Assembly: GCA_018061965.1 (NCBI GenBank)
Contig: JAGOTG010000011.1
Coordinates: forward strand, 24,996 to 88,995
Reading direction: 5' to 3'
Length of the DNA stretch: 64,000 bases
Origin: Legionellaceae bacterium
Lineage (GTDB): Bacteria; Pseudomonadota; Gammaproteobacteria; Legionellales; Legionellaceae
The notes under the pieces: model-generated
Told to the model about the DNA's origin: nothing
Seen by the model: the letters and a program-made list of their open reading frames with translations, nothing else
Database searches by the model: none
In this document: in pieces, positions 54,961 through 63,874 of the stretch
How the letters are laid out: each line of letters begins with the position of its first letter
Numbering within the stretch: position 1 is the stretch's first letter
Translations under genes and position numbers: made by a program

Positions 54961-55395
54961 ATGGCTATGTATAAACGGGTATTGTTTGCAACGGATTTTG
55001 ACGAAGTTGGTATCAATGCGGCGCAGAAAGCTAAAAAAATTGCTGATGGGTTTGGCGCTCAATTATTTTTGGTGCATGTGGTCGAAGCGATTCCGGCTTA
55101 TGCTTACCCGGGCTTTGCTGGTTTTGCTGAGGTTGAAGTTGCTATTCGTGAGCAAGCGGATAAAGAATTAGCAGCATTGGCTAAGAAGTTAGGTGTGGAT
55201 AAAAAACATCTACTGTTAGAGTTCGGCTCTATTAAAAATGAAGTGTTGCGTGTTGCACAAAAGCATAAAATTGATTTAATCGTGACGGGTAGCCATGGTA
55301 AACACGGTTTAGCCTTGTTATTAGGATCGACAGCCGAAGCTATTTTGCATGGTGCCCAATGCGATATTTTGACTGTGTGCCCTCATAAAGAATAG
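54961..55395 (+). CDS. Universal stress protein (UspA family)
   Basis: 144 residues. Begins KRVLFATDFDE; the ATP/phosphate pattern GSHGKHGLALLLGSTAEAIL is near the end, so probably an ATP-binding member. AAGGAG is upstream; a second ATG two codons later is possible. Cytoplasmic dimer expected; role is in stress survival in general. Confidence 0.9.
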   Translation: MAMYKRVLFATDFDEVGINAAQKAKKIADGFGAQLFLVHVVEAIPAYAYPGFAGFAEVEVAIREQADKELAALAKKLGVDKKHLLLEFGSIKNEVLRVAQKHKIDLIVTGSHGKHGLALLLGSTAEAILHGAQCDILTVCPHKE

Positions 55396-55439
55396 AAGTG
55401 TGTTTAAAAAGAACTATGTCATTCCCGCCTAGACGGTAG

Positions 55440-55597
55440 TATATCTTTTACGGATGAATTTTAGGCGATTTGATTTTTGGGGCTAAGCTACGATTAAAAA
55501 GGAGTAATAGCCAGTTATATTGCGAGTATTTAATCGTAGCTTAACCCCAAAAAGCGATAGCATAAAAACCTAAAATTCATTCGTGAAAGGTATATAT
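55440..55597. mobile_element. MITE-like palindromic element, about 158 bp
   Basis: Imperfect arms TATATCTTTTACGGATGAAT / ATTCATTCGTGAAAGGTATA with TTTTAGG / CCTAAAA inside, and a second nested pair: TTTTTGGGGCTAAGCTACGA / TCGTAGCTTAACCCCAAAAA. The whole can fold into one long hairpin. It is flanked by GTCATTCCCGCCTAG (55418) and CCCTAGATGGGGATGAC (55630-55653), possibly halves of an older REP-like palindrome split by this insertion. Confidence 0.75.
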
Positions 55598-55716
55598 GCT
55601 TATAGCACTGCATTAAGGATGGATTATCCCCTAGATGGGGATGACACGGTCAACGGACGCTATTTACGTATTTTTTTGCCCATTAATTAAAATAGGGCGG
55701 AGTTTTTGCTGATTTT

Positions 55717-56643
55717 ATGAAATTATTACGTGGGGCATCTGATCCAGCTTTACACGGTGGTACTGCTGCGGTAATAGGTAATTTTGATGGCGTACATCAT
55801 GGCCATCAAACTTTATTGACCGCGGTGCGTTCGTTAGCTACTGAAGCTAATTTGCCGCTGTTGGTGATAGTGTTTGAACCGCAAACCCGTGAATTTTTCT
55901 TAAAAGACCAATCACCGCCACGCTTGACCTCCCTGCGAAAAAAATTACAAATTTTTCAACAATTTGGTGTCGATTTTGTGTGCTGCTTGCGTTTCAATCA
56001 AAACATTGCGCGCATGAGTGCCACTGAATTTGCCCAATTAGTTATCTTTTCTCAGTTAAAAGTGAAGCATTTGTTTGTTGGGAATGATTTTCGCTTTGGT
56101 TGCGATCGTTTAGGTGATGGGGCATTGCTCCAAAGTATCGCTCAATCTCATCAAGCCCAAGTCACAATTTACCCCGATGTGGTGTTAGATCAAGCGCGTG
56201 TTAGTTCTACTATGGTACGTCAAATCCTGCAAGCAGGGAATCTACAAGAAGCGGAAAGCCTATTAGGTCGACCATTTACACTATGTGGACGAGTGATGCA
56301 TGGTGATGCGCAAGCGCGCATTTGGGGGATCCCAACTGCAAATATAAAATTAAATCGTGGGCCATTGCCTTTGCATGGGGTTTTTTTTGTACGTGTCGCA
56401 CAAAATAATGGAGAAACTTTTCAAGGAATTGCTAATATAGGGTGTCGACCTACGTTAGATGGACAAAAAAATCTCCTTGAAATTCATCTTCTGAATTTTT
56501 CTGGGTCATTGTATGGCCAACGTTTAGAGGTTGTTTTCTTGCAAAAATTACGTGATGAGAGAAGATTTCCATCCAAAGAGATGTTGATTGAACAAATTCA
56601 TGCAGATGTGGCTGAAGCCAAAACTTACTTTAATATGAGATGA
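55717..56643 (+). CDS. ribF: Bifunctional riboflavin kinase/FAD synthetase
   Basis: Makes FMN and FAD. 308 residues. N-terminal nucleotidyltransferase with GNFDGVHHGHQTLL and VGNDFRFG; C-terminal flavokinase with GIPTANIKL, GVFFVRV and the end LHADVAEAKTYF-like. ATG at 55717. The stop overlaps lspA (ATGA). The usual ileS between ribF and lspA is absent. No FMN riboswitch is seen upstream; the space is taken by the MITE-like element. Confidence 0.95.
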   Translation: MKLLRGASDPALHGGTAAVIGNFDGVHHGHQTLLTAVRSLATEANLPLLVIVFEPQTREFFLKDQSPPRLTSLRKKLQIFQQFGVDFVCCLRFNQNIARMSATEFAQLVIFSQLKVKHLFVGNDFRFGCDRLGDGALLQSIAQSHQAQVTIYPDVVLDQARVSSTMVRQILQAGNLQEAESLLGRPFTLCGRVMHGDAQARIWGIPTANIKLNRGPLPLHGVFFVRVAQNNGETFQGIANIGCRPTLDGQKNLLEIHLLNFSGSLYGQRLEVVFLQKLRDERRFPSKEMLIEQIHADVAEAKTYFNMR

Positions 56644-57134
56644 ATCCTATGAAAAAAAACTGGCTTTGGTATATTCTTGCGGTCGTTTTGATTATTTGTG
56701 ATCAGAGTAGTAAATGGTTGGCCATCCATACATTGCCTTTGTATCAACCCATGACTGTTTTTCCAGGATTAAACTGGACACTTATGTTTAACTCTGGCTC
56801 AGCATTTGGTTTTTTAAACCAAAGCAGTGTTTGGTGGTATTCGTATCTATTTACGGCATTTGGTTTGCTGATGAGCGTCGGTTTGATTATTTGGATGTCG
56901 CTGTGCAAAAAAAAGGAAAAAATAGAGCTACTGGCATTGTCTTTTATACTAAGTGGTGCTTTGGGAAATGTTATAGACCGGATACAGTTTGGTTATGTCA
57001 TCGATTTTATTCAAGTATATTATGGAGAGCATTATTTCCCCGTATTCAATATCGCTGACAGTGCCATTTGTGTTGGGGCTGTTTTACTGTTTTTTGCTAA
57101 TCATAAAAAAACTCCGCGCAAAAAAGTTAAGTAG
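56640..57134 (+). CDS. lspA: Lipoprotein signal peptidase (signal peptidase II)
   Basis: Inner-membrane aspartic protease that removes signal peptides of prolipoproteins such as BamD (26484). 164 residues, four membrane helices. Catalytic aspartates D122 (GYVIDFIQ) and D140 (FNIADSAI); also DQSSKWLA and FNSGSAFGFL conserved. The ATG at 56640 overlaps the ribF stop; a second ATG at 56649 is possible. Confidence 0.95.
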   Translation: MNPMKKNWLWYILAVVLIICDQSSKWLAIHTLPLYQPMTVFPGLNWTLMFNSGSAFGFLNQSSVWWYSYLFTAFGLLMSVGLIIWMSLCKKKEKIELLALSFILSGALGNVIDRIQFGYVIDFIQVYYGEHYFPVFNIADSAICVGAVLLFFANHKKTPRKKVK

Positions 57135-57162
57135 GCACAGCGAGGTAGATTGGACCTTTGCC

Positions 57163-57630
57163 CTAATAGTAACGTGGCCGTGGGGTAGGTGGCATATGAC
57201 TATGCTCTACTTTGGCATGGTGTTGCTGCTCATAGGCTTCTTCCGTAGCAACGTGTTTTAGATGATTTATGTGGGTCAGCTTACGTTGTAGCACTGATTG
57301 AGCTGTTGCGCGGAATTTTTTGTCCTTTTCGTCATCGAGATTGGGTCTCATCATTTGAAAGCTCAATGCGAATGGGTTAGGTTGATGCGTATTCCTTAAG
57401 TCTTTTGATAACTGCAATATCATTTCACGACTAAGGCGTTGTTTTTCTTGGGCAGCTTGATGGGTTGGGCGTAGTTTGAGCGTAGATTGCGGCAGAGAAG
57501 ATTCTCCCATTTTTTTCTGTAATTCTTTGTTTATACGGAGGGCCAATGCTTCACGCTCTTCTCTTATTTTGCGCTCTTCTTGCATCGCTAATTTGGCAGA
57601 TTGTTGTATACCAAGTTCGTAATCTGTCAT
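57163..57630 (-). CDS. Hypothetical coiled-coil protein
   Basis: 155 residues from ATG 57630, which has GGAG seven bases upstream. Highly charged and helical (KLAMQEERKIREEREALALRI), then a polar linker and a C-terminal His/Pro-rich end (HHAKVEHSHMPPTPRPRYY). No signal, membrane segment or known domain. Convergent with lspA. Family not recognised. Confidence 0.6.
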   Translation of the reverse strand: MTDYELGIQQSAKLAMQEERKIREEREALALRINKELQKKMGESSLPQSTLKLRPTHQAAQEKQRLSREMILQLSKDLRNTHQPNPFALSFQMMRPNLDDEKDKKFRATAQSVLQRKLTHINHLKHVATEEAYEQQHHAKVEHSHMPPTPRPRYY

Positions 57631-57755
57631 AGGGTTCTCCAACGCTATTATAGGGCACTATTATAACATAATCTCTCTCGGGTAGCGTGGTTTTATACCA
57701 ATTTCCACCTGAATTATGATAAAATACAATCCTTACTCAGTGTTTTTGGATCATT

Positions 57756-58835
57756 ATGCGCATTGTTTGTGTGTTTTCTTTGGTTATGAGTCTTGCCCTG
57801 GGCATGGGTAGTCAGGTGCAAGCAAGAAATTTAGAGCAATTATTGCCGGATGAACGGAATAATATAGAGATTTTTCAGAAAGCATCGCCTGCTGTCGTTT
57901 ATGTACATCGGATGTCAAAAGTGGGGACGCTCCCCAACCATTTATTACAGGTGATATCTGCTGGTACAGGTTCTGGCCTTATTTGGGACAAATCAGGGCA
58001 TGTCGTGACAAATTTTCATGTTATTCAAGGTGCAGATGCAGTAGCAGTGACCATGAATGGTGAAACGGTACCTGCTAAGGTGGTGGGCACAGAACCGCGT
58101 TGGGATCTGGCCGTTTTGCGCATCCAATCTCCGGATTTATTAAAAGCCATCAAAAATATCCAGCCTTTGGAGATTGCTGCGTCACATGAGCTTTTGGTGG
58201 GACAAAAAACCCTTGCAATTGGTAATCCATTTGGTTTTGATCACAGTTTATCGACGGGTGTGATTTCAGCGTTGGGTCGAGATATGTTGGGGATTGGGGG
58301 TGTGTCTATTCGAGATATGATTCAGACCGATGCGCCGATTAATCCAGGTAATTCAGGCGGACCATTGCTGGATAGTGCTGGTCGTTTGATTGGCTTAAAC
58401 ACGGCAATTTTTTCTAAATCGGGTTCTTCTTCTGGCGTGGGATTTGCTATTCCTGCTGAGCAAATGGTGCGTATAGTCAATCAGCTAATTCAACATGGCC
58501 GAGTCATCATGCCTGGCATTGGTATTCTTCCCGTTACAGCTAAAATTGCTGAACTTTTAGGCGCTCATGAGGGGGTATTGATTGGGGATGTATTGCCGAA
58601 TACGCCAGCGGATAAACTGCATTTACACCCAACAGTACGCGATTATGTGGGACGAATCCACAAAGGAGATGTGATTGCTGCGATCAATGGGCATTCAATT
58701 TCCAGTTATGATGCGTTGTACCATGCTTTATCTGCCACCAAAGTTGGGGAAACGATCCGAGTTACCATCTTGCGCGACCAGCAAAAAAAGACCTATCATA
58801 TAAAAACAATAGATATTGGTGCAATGGAAGGATAA
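57756..58835 (+). CDS. Periplasmic DegQ/DegS-like serine protease with one PDZ domain
   Basis: 359 residues. Signal peptide (VCVFSLVMSLALGMGSQVQA), trypsin-like protease domain with H88 (TNFHVI), D117 (WDLAVL) and S200 (NPGNSGGP), and one C-terminal PDZ (about 250-350) with a GIGILPV start and IHKGDVIAAINGHSI. The single PDZ resembles DegS, but the signal peptide appears cleavable. Expected role is protein quality control or regulated proteolysis in the periplasm. Confidence 0.9.
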   Translation: MRIVCVFSLVMSLALGMGSQVQARNLEQLLPDERNNIEIFQKASPAVVYVHRMSKVGTLPNHLLQVISAGTGSGLIWDKSGHVVTNFHVIQGADAVAVTMNGETVPAKVVGTEPRWDLAVLRIQSPDLLKAIKNIQPLEIAASHELLVGQKTLAIGNPFGFDHSLSTGVISALGRDMLGIGGVSIRDMIQTDAPINPGNSGGPLLDSAGRLIGLNTAIFSKSGSSSGVGFAIPAEQMVRIVNQLIQHGRVIMPGIGILPVTAKIAELLGAHEGVLIGDVLPNTPADKLHLHPTVRDYVGRIHKGDVIAAINGHSISSYDALYHALSATKVGETIRVTILRDQQKKTYHIKTIDIGAMEG

Positions 58836-58839
58836 AGGT

Positions 58840-59742
58840 ATGGCGGAAAGCCCACTACATGTTGTGACCCCGTTGCTGTATTCGCAGCGTTTGCAAATGA
58901 ACACGCATAAATCTGTCTATTTAAAAATAGAGGCGCTCCAGCCATCTGGCTCGTTTAAAATGCGCGGGATTGGACGGTTGTGTCAATGTTATGCTGCAGA
59001 AGGATTCGAACAATTAGTAGCTTCCTCGGGTGGCAATGCTGGGCTCGCAGTCGCATATTGTGGTAAAGCATTAGGGATGCCGACCACGGTGTTTATCCCT
59101 TCGACGAGTCACCAATTATTTGTGGATGAATTAAAAACCTATGGTGCCAATGTCGTCGTTGCTGGCAAAGATTGGGATAGTGCGCATTTGGCTGCTTTGG
59201 CTTATATCCAAGAACACCACGCGGCGTATATTCCTCCGTTTGATCATCCCATGATTTGGGCAGGGCATGCTACGCTGATTGACGAATTAGTTGAAAGTGG
59301 TGTGCGACCTGATGCCATAGTCGCGGCAGTTGGTGGGGGTGGATTGGCTTGTGGTTTGCTTGAAGGGATGCATCATCATGGTTGGCAGGATGTGCCTCTG
59401 ATTGCGGTTGAAACCCAAGGAGCGGATGCTTTATATCAATCGGTCCAAGCCCAAAAAATGGTAGCCTTAGATAAGGTGACAACGCGTGCGACGAGTCTTG
59501 GAGTGAAACGTGTTTCTGCGCATTTATTTGAATGGACCCAAGAACATGAGGTGAAAGTAGTCGTGGTTAGTGATGATGAGGCAGAAGCAGGCGCTCGAGC
59601 CTTTGCTGCGGATAAGCGAATTATGGTCGAACTGTCTGCGGGCGCTGCCTTGTCAGTGGTCTATGCTAATCATCCCGTCATTCAACCCTACCAAACCATT
59701 GTAGTGGTGGTATGTGGCGGTGTGAATACCTCATTTTTTTAA
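58840..59742 (+). CDS. PLP-dependent L-serine/threonine dehydratase-like enzyme
   Basis: 300 residues from ATG 58840 (AAGG upstream). Fold type II PLP enzyme: K40 in PSGSFKMRG, SSGGNAGLAVAY, the phosphate loop AVGGGGLACGLL, and a C-terminal VVCGGVN. Shape and length are those of eukaryote-type serine dehydratase/threonine deaminase (SDH group), without the ACT domains of IlvA. It starts 4 bp after the DegQ-like gene. It could also be a serine racemase-type enzyme. Confidence 0.85.
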   Translation: MAESPLHVVTPLLYSQRLQMNTHKSVYLKIEALQPSGSFKMRGIGRLCQCYAAEGFEQLVASSGGNAGLAVAYCGKALGMPTTVFIPSTSHQLFVDELKTYGANVVVAGKDWDSAHLAALAYIQEHHAAYIPPFDHPMIWAGHATLIDELVESGVRPDAIVAAVGGGGLACGLLEGMHHHGWQDVPLIAVETQGADALYQSVQAQKMVALDKVTTRATSLGVKRVSAHLFEWTQEHEVKVVVVSDDEAEAGARAFAADKRIMVELSAGAALSVVYANHPVIQPYQTIVVVVCGGVNTSFF

Positions 59743-59745
59743 GGT

Positions 59746-59805
59746 ATACCCAATAAACTGCAAAATCAAAAGATCAAACATAGCATTTTGGAGTTTATTG
59801 GGTAT
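59746..59805. repeat. 60-bp palindrome
   Basis: 21-bp arms ATACCCAATAAACTGCAAAAT / ATTTTGGAGTTTATTGGGTAT with one mismatch and an 18-base centre, starting 3 bp after the dehydratase stop. Could act as a terminator-like structure but has no T-run, or be a small mobile repeat. Confidence 0.8.
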
Positions 59806-59883
59806 ATTACTCAACTTTATTTTGTCTAGCCTCTTTAAAGTGATAGAATCCAGGTTGATTAAAAAAGACTAGGCTAATAATTC

Positions 59884-60678
59884 ATGCAACCACAATTAAA
59901 TATTGCGATTAATGCCGCCCGGCAAGCGGGTGAAGTGATTCTACGGCATATTGATCAGGCTCAACATTTGCCCTTGATAGCAAAAGGGGAAGGTGACTAT
60001 TTTTGTGAAGTAGATGTCAAAGCTGAACAAGCCATTATTGCAACGTTACTCAAAGCTTATCCCGATCATGGTATTCTAGCTGAAGAAAGCGGTAACTACC
60101 AAGAAGATGCTGAATCGGTGTGGATTATTGATCCATTAGATGGTACTAAAAATTTTATTCATGGCTTTCCATTTTATTCAGTGTCTATTGCATTACGCGT
60201 GAAATCACGTATTGAACACGCGGTGGTCTACGATCCGTTGCGGCATGAATGCTTCGCCGCTAGTCGTGGCAGAGGTGCGCGCTTGAATGATCGCCGGATC
60301 CGCGTTTCCAAAGAAACTCATATCGCCAAAGCTATGCTAGGTGCGGGCATGCCCATCCGTCATCCAGAGCTGGTGGAGCGCTATATGCGCGGTTATCAGC
60401 GGTTTGTTGGACAATGCAGTGCTACGCGGGTGACGGGCTCTGCTGCATTAGATTTGGCCTATGTGGCTTGTGGTCGTTTGGACGGATTTTGGGGCTTAGA
60501 ACTCAAAGCTTGGGATGTTGCTGCCGGTGTATTGTTGGTGCAAGAAGCCGGAGGCTTGATTAGTGATTTACAGGGTGGAGAGCACACATTGGACCAAGGA
60601 AATGTGATTGCTGGACCTCCTAAAATTTTCAAGTCTATTGTGCAAACATTAAGTCATTTAGATAGGCCTCATGACTAA
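59884..60678 (+). CDS. suhB: Inositol-1-monophosphatase family protein SuhB
   Basis: 264 residues. Mg-binding motifs GILAEESG, WIIDPLDGTKNF and LELKAWDVAAGVLL are complete. In E. coli SuhB also acts in rRNA antitermination. It overlaps the dam start by 8 bp. Confidence 0.92.
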   Translation: MQPQLNIAINAARQAGEVILRHIDQAQHLPLIAKGEGDYFCEVDVKAEQAIIATLLKAYPDHGILAEESGNYQEDAESVWIIDPLDGTKNFIHGFPFYSVSIALRVKSRIEHAVVYDPLRHECFAASRGRGARLNDRRIRVSKETHIAKAMLGAGMPIRHPELVERYMRGYQRFVGQCSATRVTGSAALDLAYVACGRLDGFWGLELKAWDVAAGVLLVQEAGGLISDLQGGEHTLDQGNVIAGPPKIFKSIVQTLSHLDRPHD

Positions 60679-61483
60679 GGTTAGGCCTTTTTTAAAATGG
60701 GCTGGCAATAAATATCATTGTTTGGAAACGATCCTCAATGCATTACCTCCTGGTTCGCGTTTGATCGAGCCTTTTTCGGGATCTGCTGTAGTATTTTTGA
60801 ACACTGATTACCCCGACAATATTTTGGCTGAAGATAATGCAGATTTGATTCGCTTATATCAATGCATTCAAAAGGAGGGAGAAGCCTTTATAGAATATTG
60901 TCGAAAATGGTTTATTCCGCAGAATAATCATGCTGATCTTTATTATCAGTTTCGCCAAAAATTTAATCAATTGCATCAGTCACGGCGCAGAGCAGCGCTA
61001 TTTTTGTATTTAAATCGACATGGTTATAATGGATTATGTCGATACAATGCCAGGGGTATTTATAATGTGCCGTTTGGACGTTACGTCAAGCCTTATTTTC
61101 CTTATCAGGAAATGCTCCGATTTCATCAAAAAAGCCAACAAGTGACGTTGTTGCATGCGGATTTTAGAAAAACATTCGAGTTAGCCAAACCCAATGATGT
61201 GATTTATTGTGATCCGCCTTATGTACCGCTCCAACAATGTTCCAATTTTTCGGCGTATACCGGTAAAAAGTTCACTGAAACTGAGCAAATTGCATTGGTC
61301 AATTGTGCTGTAGATGCAGTAAAGCGTGGGGTTACGGTCATCATATCCAATCATGATACCCCCTGGACTCGTGAGCATTATGCTGCTGCAGAAATTCAGT
61401 CTTTTCCTGTACGACGCTTTATCAATTGCAAAACGAATCAAAGACTTCCTGTGCAAGAGTTGGTCGCAATTTTTAGGCCATAA
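60671..61483 (+). CDS. dam: DNA adenine methyltransferase (Dam family)
   Basis: Class alpha N6-adenine methylase, expected to modify GATC. 270 residues: motif I FLKWAGNK, IEPFSGSAVVF, DNADLI, the target recognition area with NRHGYNGLCRYN, and catalytic DPPY near residue 181 (DVIYCDPPYVPL). Solitary (no restriction gene near), overlapping suhB. Dam-type signature supports a housekeeping role in replication and repair. Confidence 0.93.
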   Translation: MTKVRPFLKWAGNKYHCLETILNALPPGSRLIEPFSGSAVVFLNTDYPDNILAEDNADLIRLYQCIQKEGEAFIEYCRKWFIPQNNHADLYYQFRQKFNQLHQSRRRAALFLYLNRHGYNGLCRYNARGIYNVPFGRYVKPYFPYQEMLRFHQKSQQVTLLHADFRKTFELAKPNDVIYCDPPYVPLQQCSNFSAYTGKKFTETEQIALVNCAVDAVKRGVTVIISNHDTPWTREHYAAAEIQSFPVRRFINCKTNQRLPVQELVAIFRP

Positions 61484-61710
61484 ATCCCGTTTTTCGCGTA
61501 ATTGTTATTTCTGGCCCGTCCCTAAGTTAAGCGTTTTTGATCAAAACCCCCTCCTTAGCCTGAACAAAAAAAAACAAAATGAATAAATTGAAATATAATT
61601 GGTAATTATAAATCCTTTCAGTATGAGTCTTGTATATATCGATAGAGCAGTATAAGATGTCGGATGAATAAAATTTCAATCCTGAAATCTGCATATAAAT
61701 AAGGAAATTT

Positions 61711-63660
61711 ATGAGACAGAACATCATTCTTATTACTGGTTTGTCATTGCTTTCTGGTGCCAGTGTTGCGCAATCTGTTGCGATAGCGCCCCAGCCTACT
61801 TCTTGTATGGACTCGAATTTTCACTCAGTTCAACGCGCTAAATATCGTGTTGAGACTACGGTTGCTTTAACCGTCACTAATCACTGTGGACAAACCGTCG
61901 ATTTACAAAATACGAGTATTACTTTTTTAAATGCCAAGAATATCAACACGATGTTTTGGGGTAATTTTTCACCATTGTCTTATCCCAGTAACCCCATGAA
62001 GATTACGTCTCAACCCATCGATGATCACTATTTGTCAACACTATCTTTACAGTTCCCGCAAGGCAATAAAACCAAAACAACGTTGCCAGATGGCGCGTCG
62101 TTCACAGTTTACTATGCTGTAAAGCATGCAAGTTATATGGGCGATAGTGCCAGAGTTTATTTAAACTCCGCAGTGAACACTGGAAATGTCCGAATTTTGA
62201 ATGGCTCAACTCAGCCTGAGAATGTGAGTGATTTCTATACGCTTGTCAATCTTAGACTAAATGGAGAAACCATTAGTAGTGTGACCATACCTTGGTCTGG
62301 CCAACAACTTGTTTCTGGATTGGCGCCTGGCGTTTATGATGTTTCACCCGTTAATGTTGATGCAGAAGACGAAGACCATCAATATGAAGGTATGGGTAGT
62401 CCCACGAAACTTACGGTAACGAGTGGTGATACCGTTTCGGCCATCATTACGTACGCTGAAAAGCTGGTAATGGGCACGATTCGTTTGCAGTTGCAAGATT
62501 TGCCTGCAGTTCTAACAGGTTATTCCGAGACACCTAAGGTTACGATGACTCGTGAAGATAATAATAGTGCTCAAATTGCTAACCTTCAGTGGGGTAATAT
62601 CCAAGACGCGAGCCATCTGGCTGGTAAAAAAAGTAGATACCATTTTTCAACCGCTGATATTAGTTATAATGGCTATACCTGTACCCCATCGTTTGAGCCT
62701 TCTGCGGTTGCAGCCACTCAGACTAAACCAATTGTCACGCTCAGTTATGCTTGTGTTCAGACCTCTCCGGATATGGTTGTTTTACATGTTGAAGGTGCTC
62801 CAGCGACACTTTCGTCTGTTAAAATTACATTTACTCCGAACGGAAACGCAGCGCCAGTAACAGAATCAGTTGCTTTGGTCGATGGTGCGGGCAAGAGCAC
62901 GCTTTCATTCCCTGCGAGCACGATCTATACGGTAACTGCAGCTGACGTGGAAGGCTATTCTGCTTCTTACTCAGCTAATACATTGACAGTTGCTGACGGT
63001 GCTACGGAAACCATTGTCTATACAAAAAATACCAGTATTCCTGCAACTGAACCCGAAGTAGCAGCAGCACCAGAGGCACCAGCAGTGACGGTAGATGCAA
63101 CTGAACCCGAAGTAGCAGAAGCACCTGAGGCACCAGCAGTGACGGTAGATGCCACTGAACCCGAAGTAGCAGCAGAGCCTGAAGCGCTAGCAGTGACGGT
63201 AGATGCCACTGAACCCGAAGTAGCAACAGAGCCTGAAGCGCTAGCAGTGACGGTAGATGCCACTGAACCCGAAGTAGCAACAGAGCCTGAAGCGCTAGCA
63301 GTGACGGTAGATGCAACTGAACCCGAAGTAGCAGCAGCACCAGAGGCACCAGCAGTGACGGTAGATGCAACTGAACCCGAAGTAGCAGCAGCACCAGAGG
63401 CACCAGCAGTGACGGTAGATGCAACTGAACCCGAAGTAGCAACAGAGCCTGAAGCGCTAGCAGTGACGGTAGATGCCACTGAACCCGAAGTAGCAGCAGC
63501 ACCTGAGGCACCAGCAGTGACGGTAGATGCCACTGAACCCGAAGTAGCAACAGAGCCTGAGGCACCAGCAGTGACGGTAGATGCCACTGAACCCGAAGTA
63601 GCCGCAGTTAAGATCGAAGAGCTCTCAACTGTTCTTCCAGCATGGGAAGTAGCAGAATAG
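61711..63660 (+). CDS. Secreted protein with ten 18-residue Pro/Glu/Val repeats
   Basis: 649 residues; AAGGA precedes the ATG. Signal peptide (IILITGLSLLSGASVAQS). Residues 25-160 are a beta-sandwich-like domain with two cysteines (SCMDSNFHS, TNHCGQTVDL) and WGNFSPLSYP, similar in feel to carbohydrate-binding modules. Residues 165-440 hold repeated Ig/carboxypeptidase-regulatory-like strands (VNLRLNGETISSV, VDAEDEDHQYEG, VVLHVEGAPATLSSV). From residue 445 to 624 come ten tandem copies of ATEPEVAAAPEAPAVTVD and a partial one, an extended stalk. The family is not recognised; likely a surface or extracellular binding protein. Confidence 0.75.
   Translation: MRQNIILITGLSLLSGASVAQSVAIAPQPTSCMDSNFHSVQRAKYRVETTVALTVTNHCGQTVDLQNTSITFLNAKNINTMFWGNFSPLSYPSNPMKITSQPIDDHYLSTLSLQFPQGNKTKTTLPDGASFTVYYAVKHASYMGDSARVYLNSAVNTGNVRILNGSTQPENVSDFYTLVNLRLNGETISSVTIPWSGQQLVSGLAPGVYDVSPVNVDAEDEDHQYEGMGSPTKLTVTSGDTVSAIITYAEKLVMGTIRLQLQDLPAVLTGYSETPKVTMTREDNNSAQIANLQWGNIQDASHLAGKKSRYHFSTADISYNGYTCTPSFEPSAVAATQTKPIVTLSYACVQTSPDMVVLHVEGAPATLSSVKITFTPNGNAAPVTESVALVDGAGKSTLSFPASTIYTVTAADVEGYSASYSANTLTVADGATETIVYTKNTSIPATEPEVAAAPEAPAVTVDATEPEVAEAPEAPAVTVDATEPEVAAEPEALAVTVDATEPEVATEPEALAVTVDATEPEVATEPEALAVTVDATEPEVAAAPEAPAVTVDATEPEVAAAPEAPAVTVDATEPEVATEPEALAVTVDATEPEVAAAPEAPAVTVDATEPEVATEPEAPAVTVDATEPEVAAVKIEELSTVLPAWEVAE
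63043..63603 (+). repeat. 54-bp tandem minisatellite (10 full copies and a partial)
   Basis: Units begin GC(A/C)ACTGAACCCGAAGTAGC and code 18 residues. Two main variants (APEAP and EPEAL) are mixed in a mosaic order. The units are contiguous with no spacers. Confidence 0.95.
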
Positions 63661-63681
63661 TAAACAGCAAACACAAAAATT

Positions 63682-63702
63682 CCTTCTCCCTTCGGGAGAA
63701 GG
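63682..63702. repeat. CCTTCTCCC-TTC-GGGAGAAGG dispersed repeat
   Basis: 9-bp stem with a 3-base loop, followed by GCCCGATAGGGCGGATGAGGGG. This is a well-known type of intergenic repeat in many proteobacteria. 22 bp after the stop of the repeat protein; possibly a terminator. Confidence 0.7.
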
Positions 63703-63847
63703 TGCCCGATAGGGCGGATGAGGGGATCACCCTAGTATAAATTTTTCGATAAATCATATGCAATACACTCTTTTTTATACGGAATAACTGCGTATGCCCT
63801 CTTCACCGGAAGTATTGTAGACGCTAGAAAAAATATAGAGAATTGAT

Positions 63848-63874
63848 TTTTAATGAACTGATAAATGTAGGTTG
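63848..63874 (+). repeat. Left part of a GTAGGTTGGGC palindrome, cut by the IS
   Basis: TTTTTAATGAACTGATAA...GTAGGTTG matches the left side of the 15000-15060 element and stops where the IS256 end begins. Confidence 0.55.

Noticed and set aside
55660..55716. FMN riboswitch upstream of ribF
   Set aside because: The AGGG-x-GGTG-type conserved RFN boxes are not visible; the region is filled by palindromic repeats.
60671..61483. Restriction-modification system around the Dam-like methylase
   Set aside because: No endonuclease gene adjoins; overlap with suhB and the Dam-type motifs fit a solitary housekeeping methylase.
63043..63603. Possible CRISPR array
   Set aside because: Repeats are contiguous, 54 bp, coding and in frame, with no spacers.
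63002..63674. Two long minus-strand open frames across the 54-bp repeat
   Set aside because: They exist only because the repeat unit is a multiple of three and lacks stops in several frames; composition (VAS/TVTAG or LLLRVQ repeats) is artificial and no start signals are seen.
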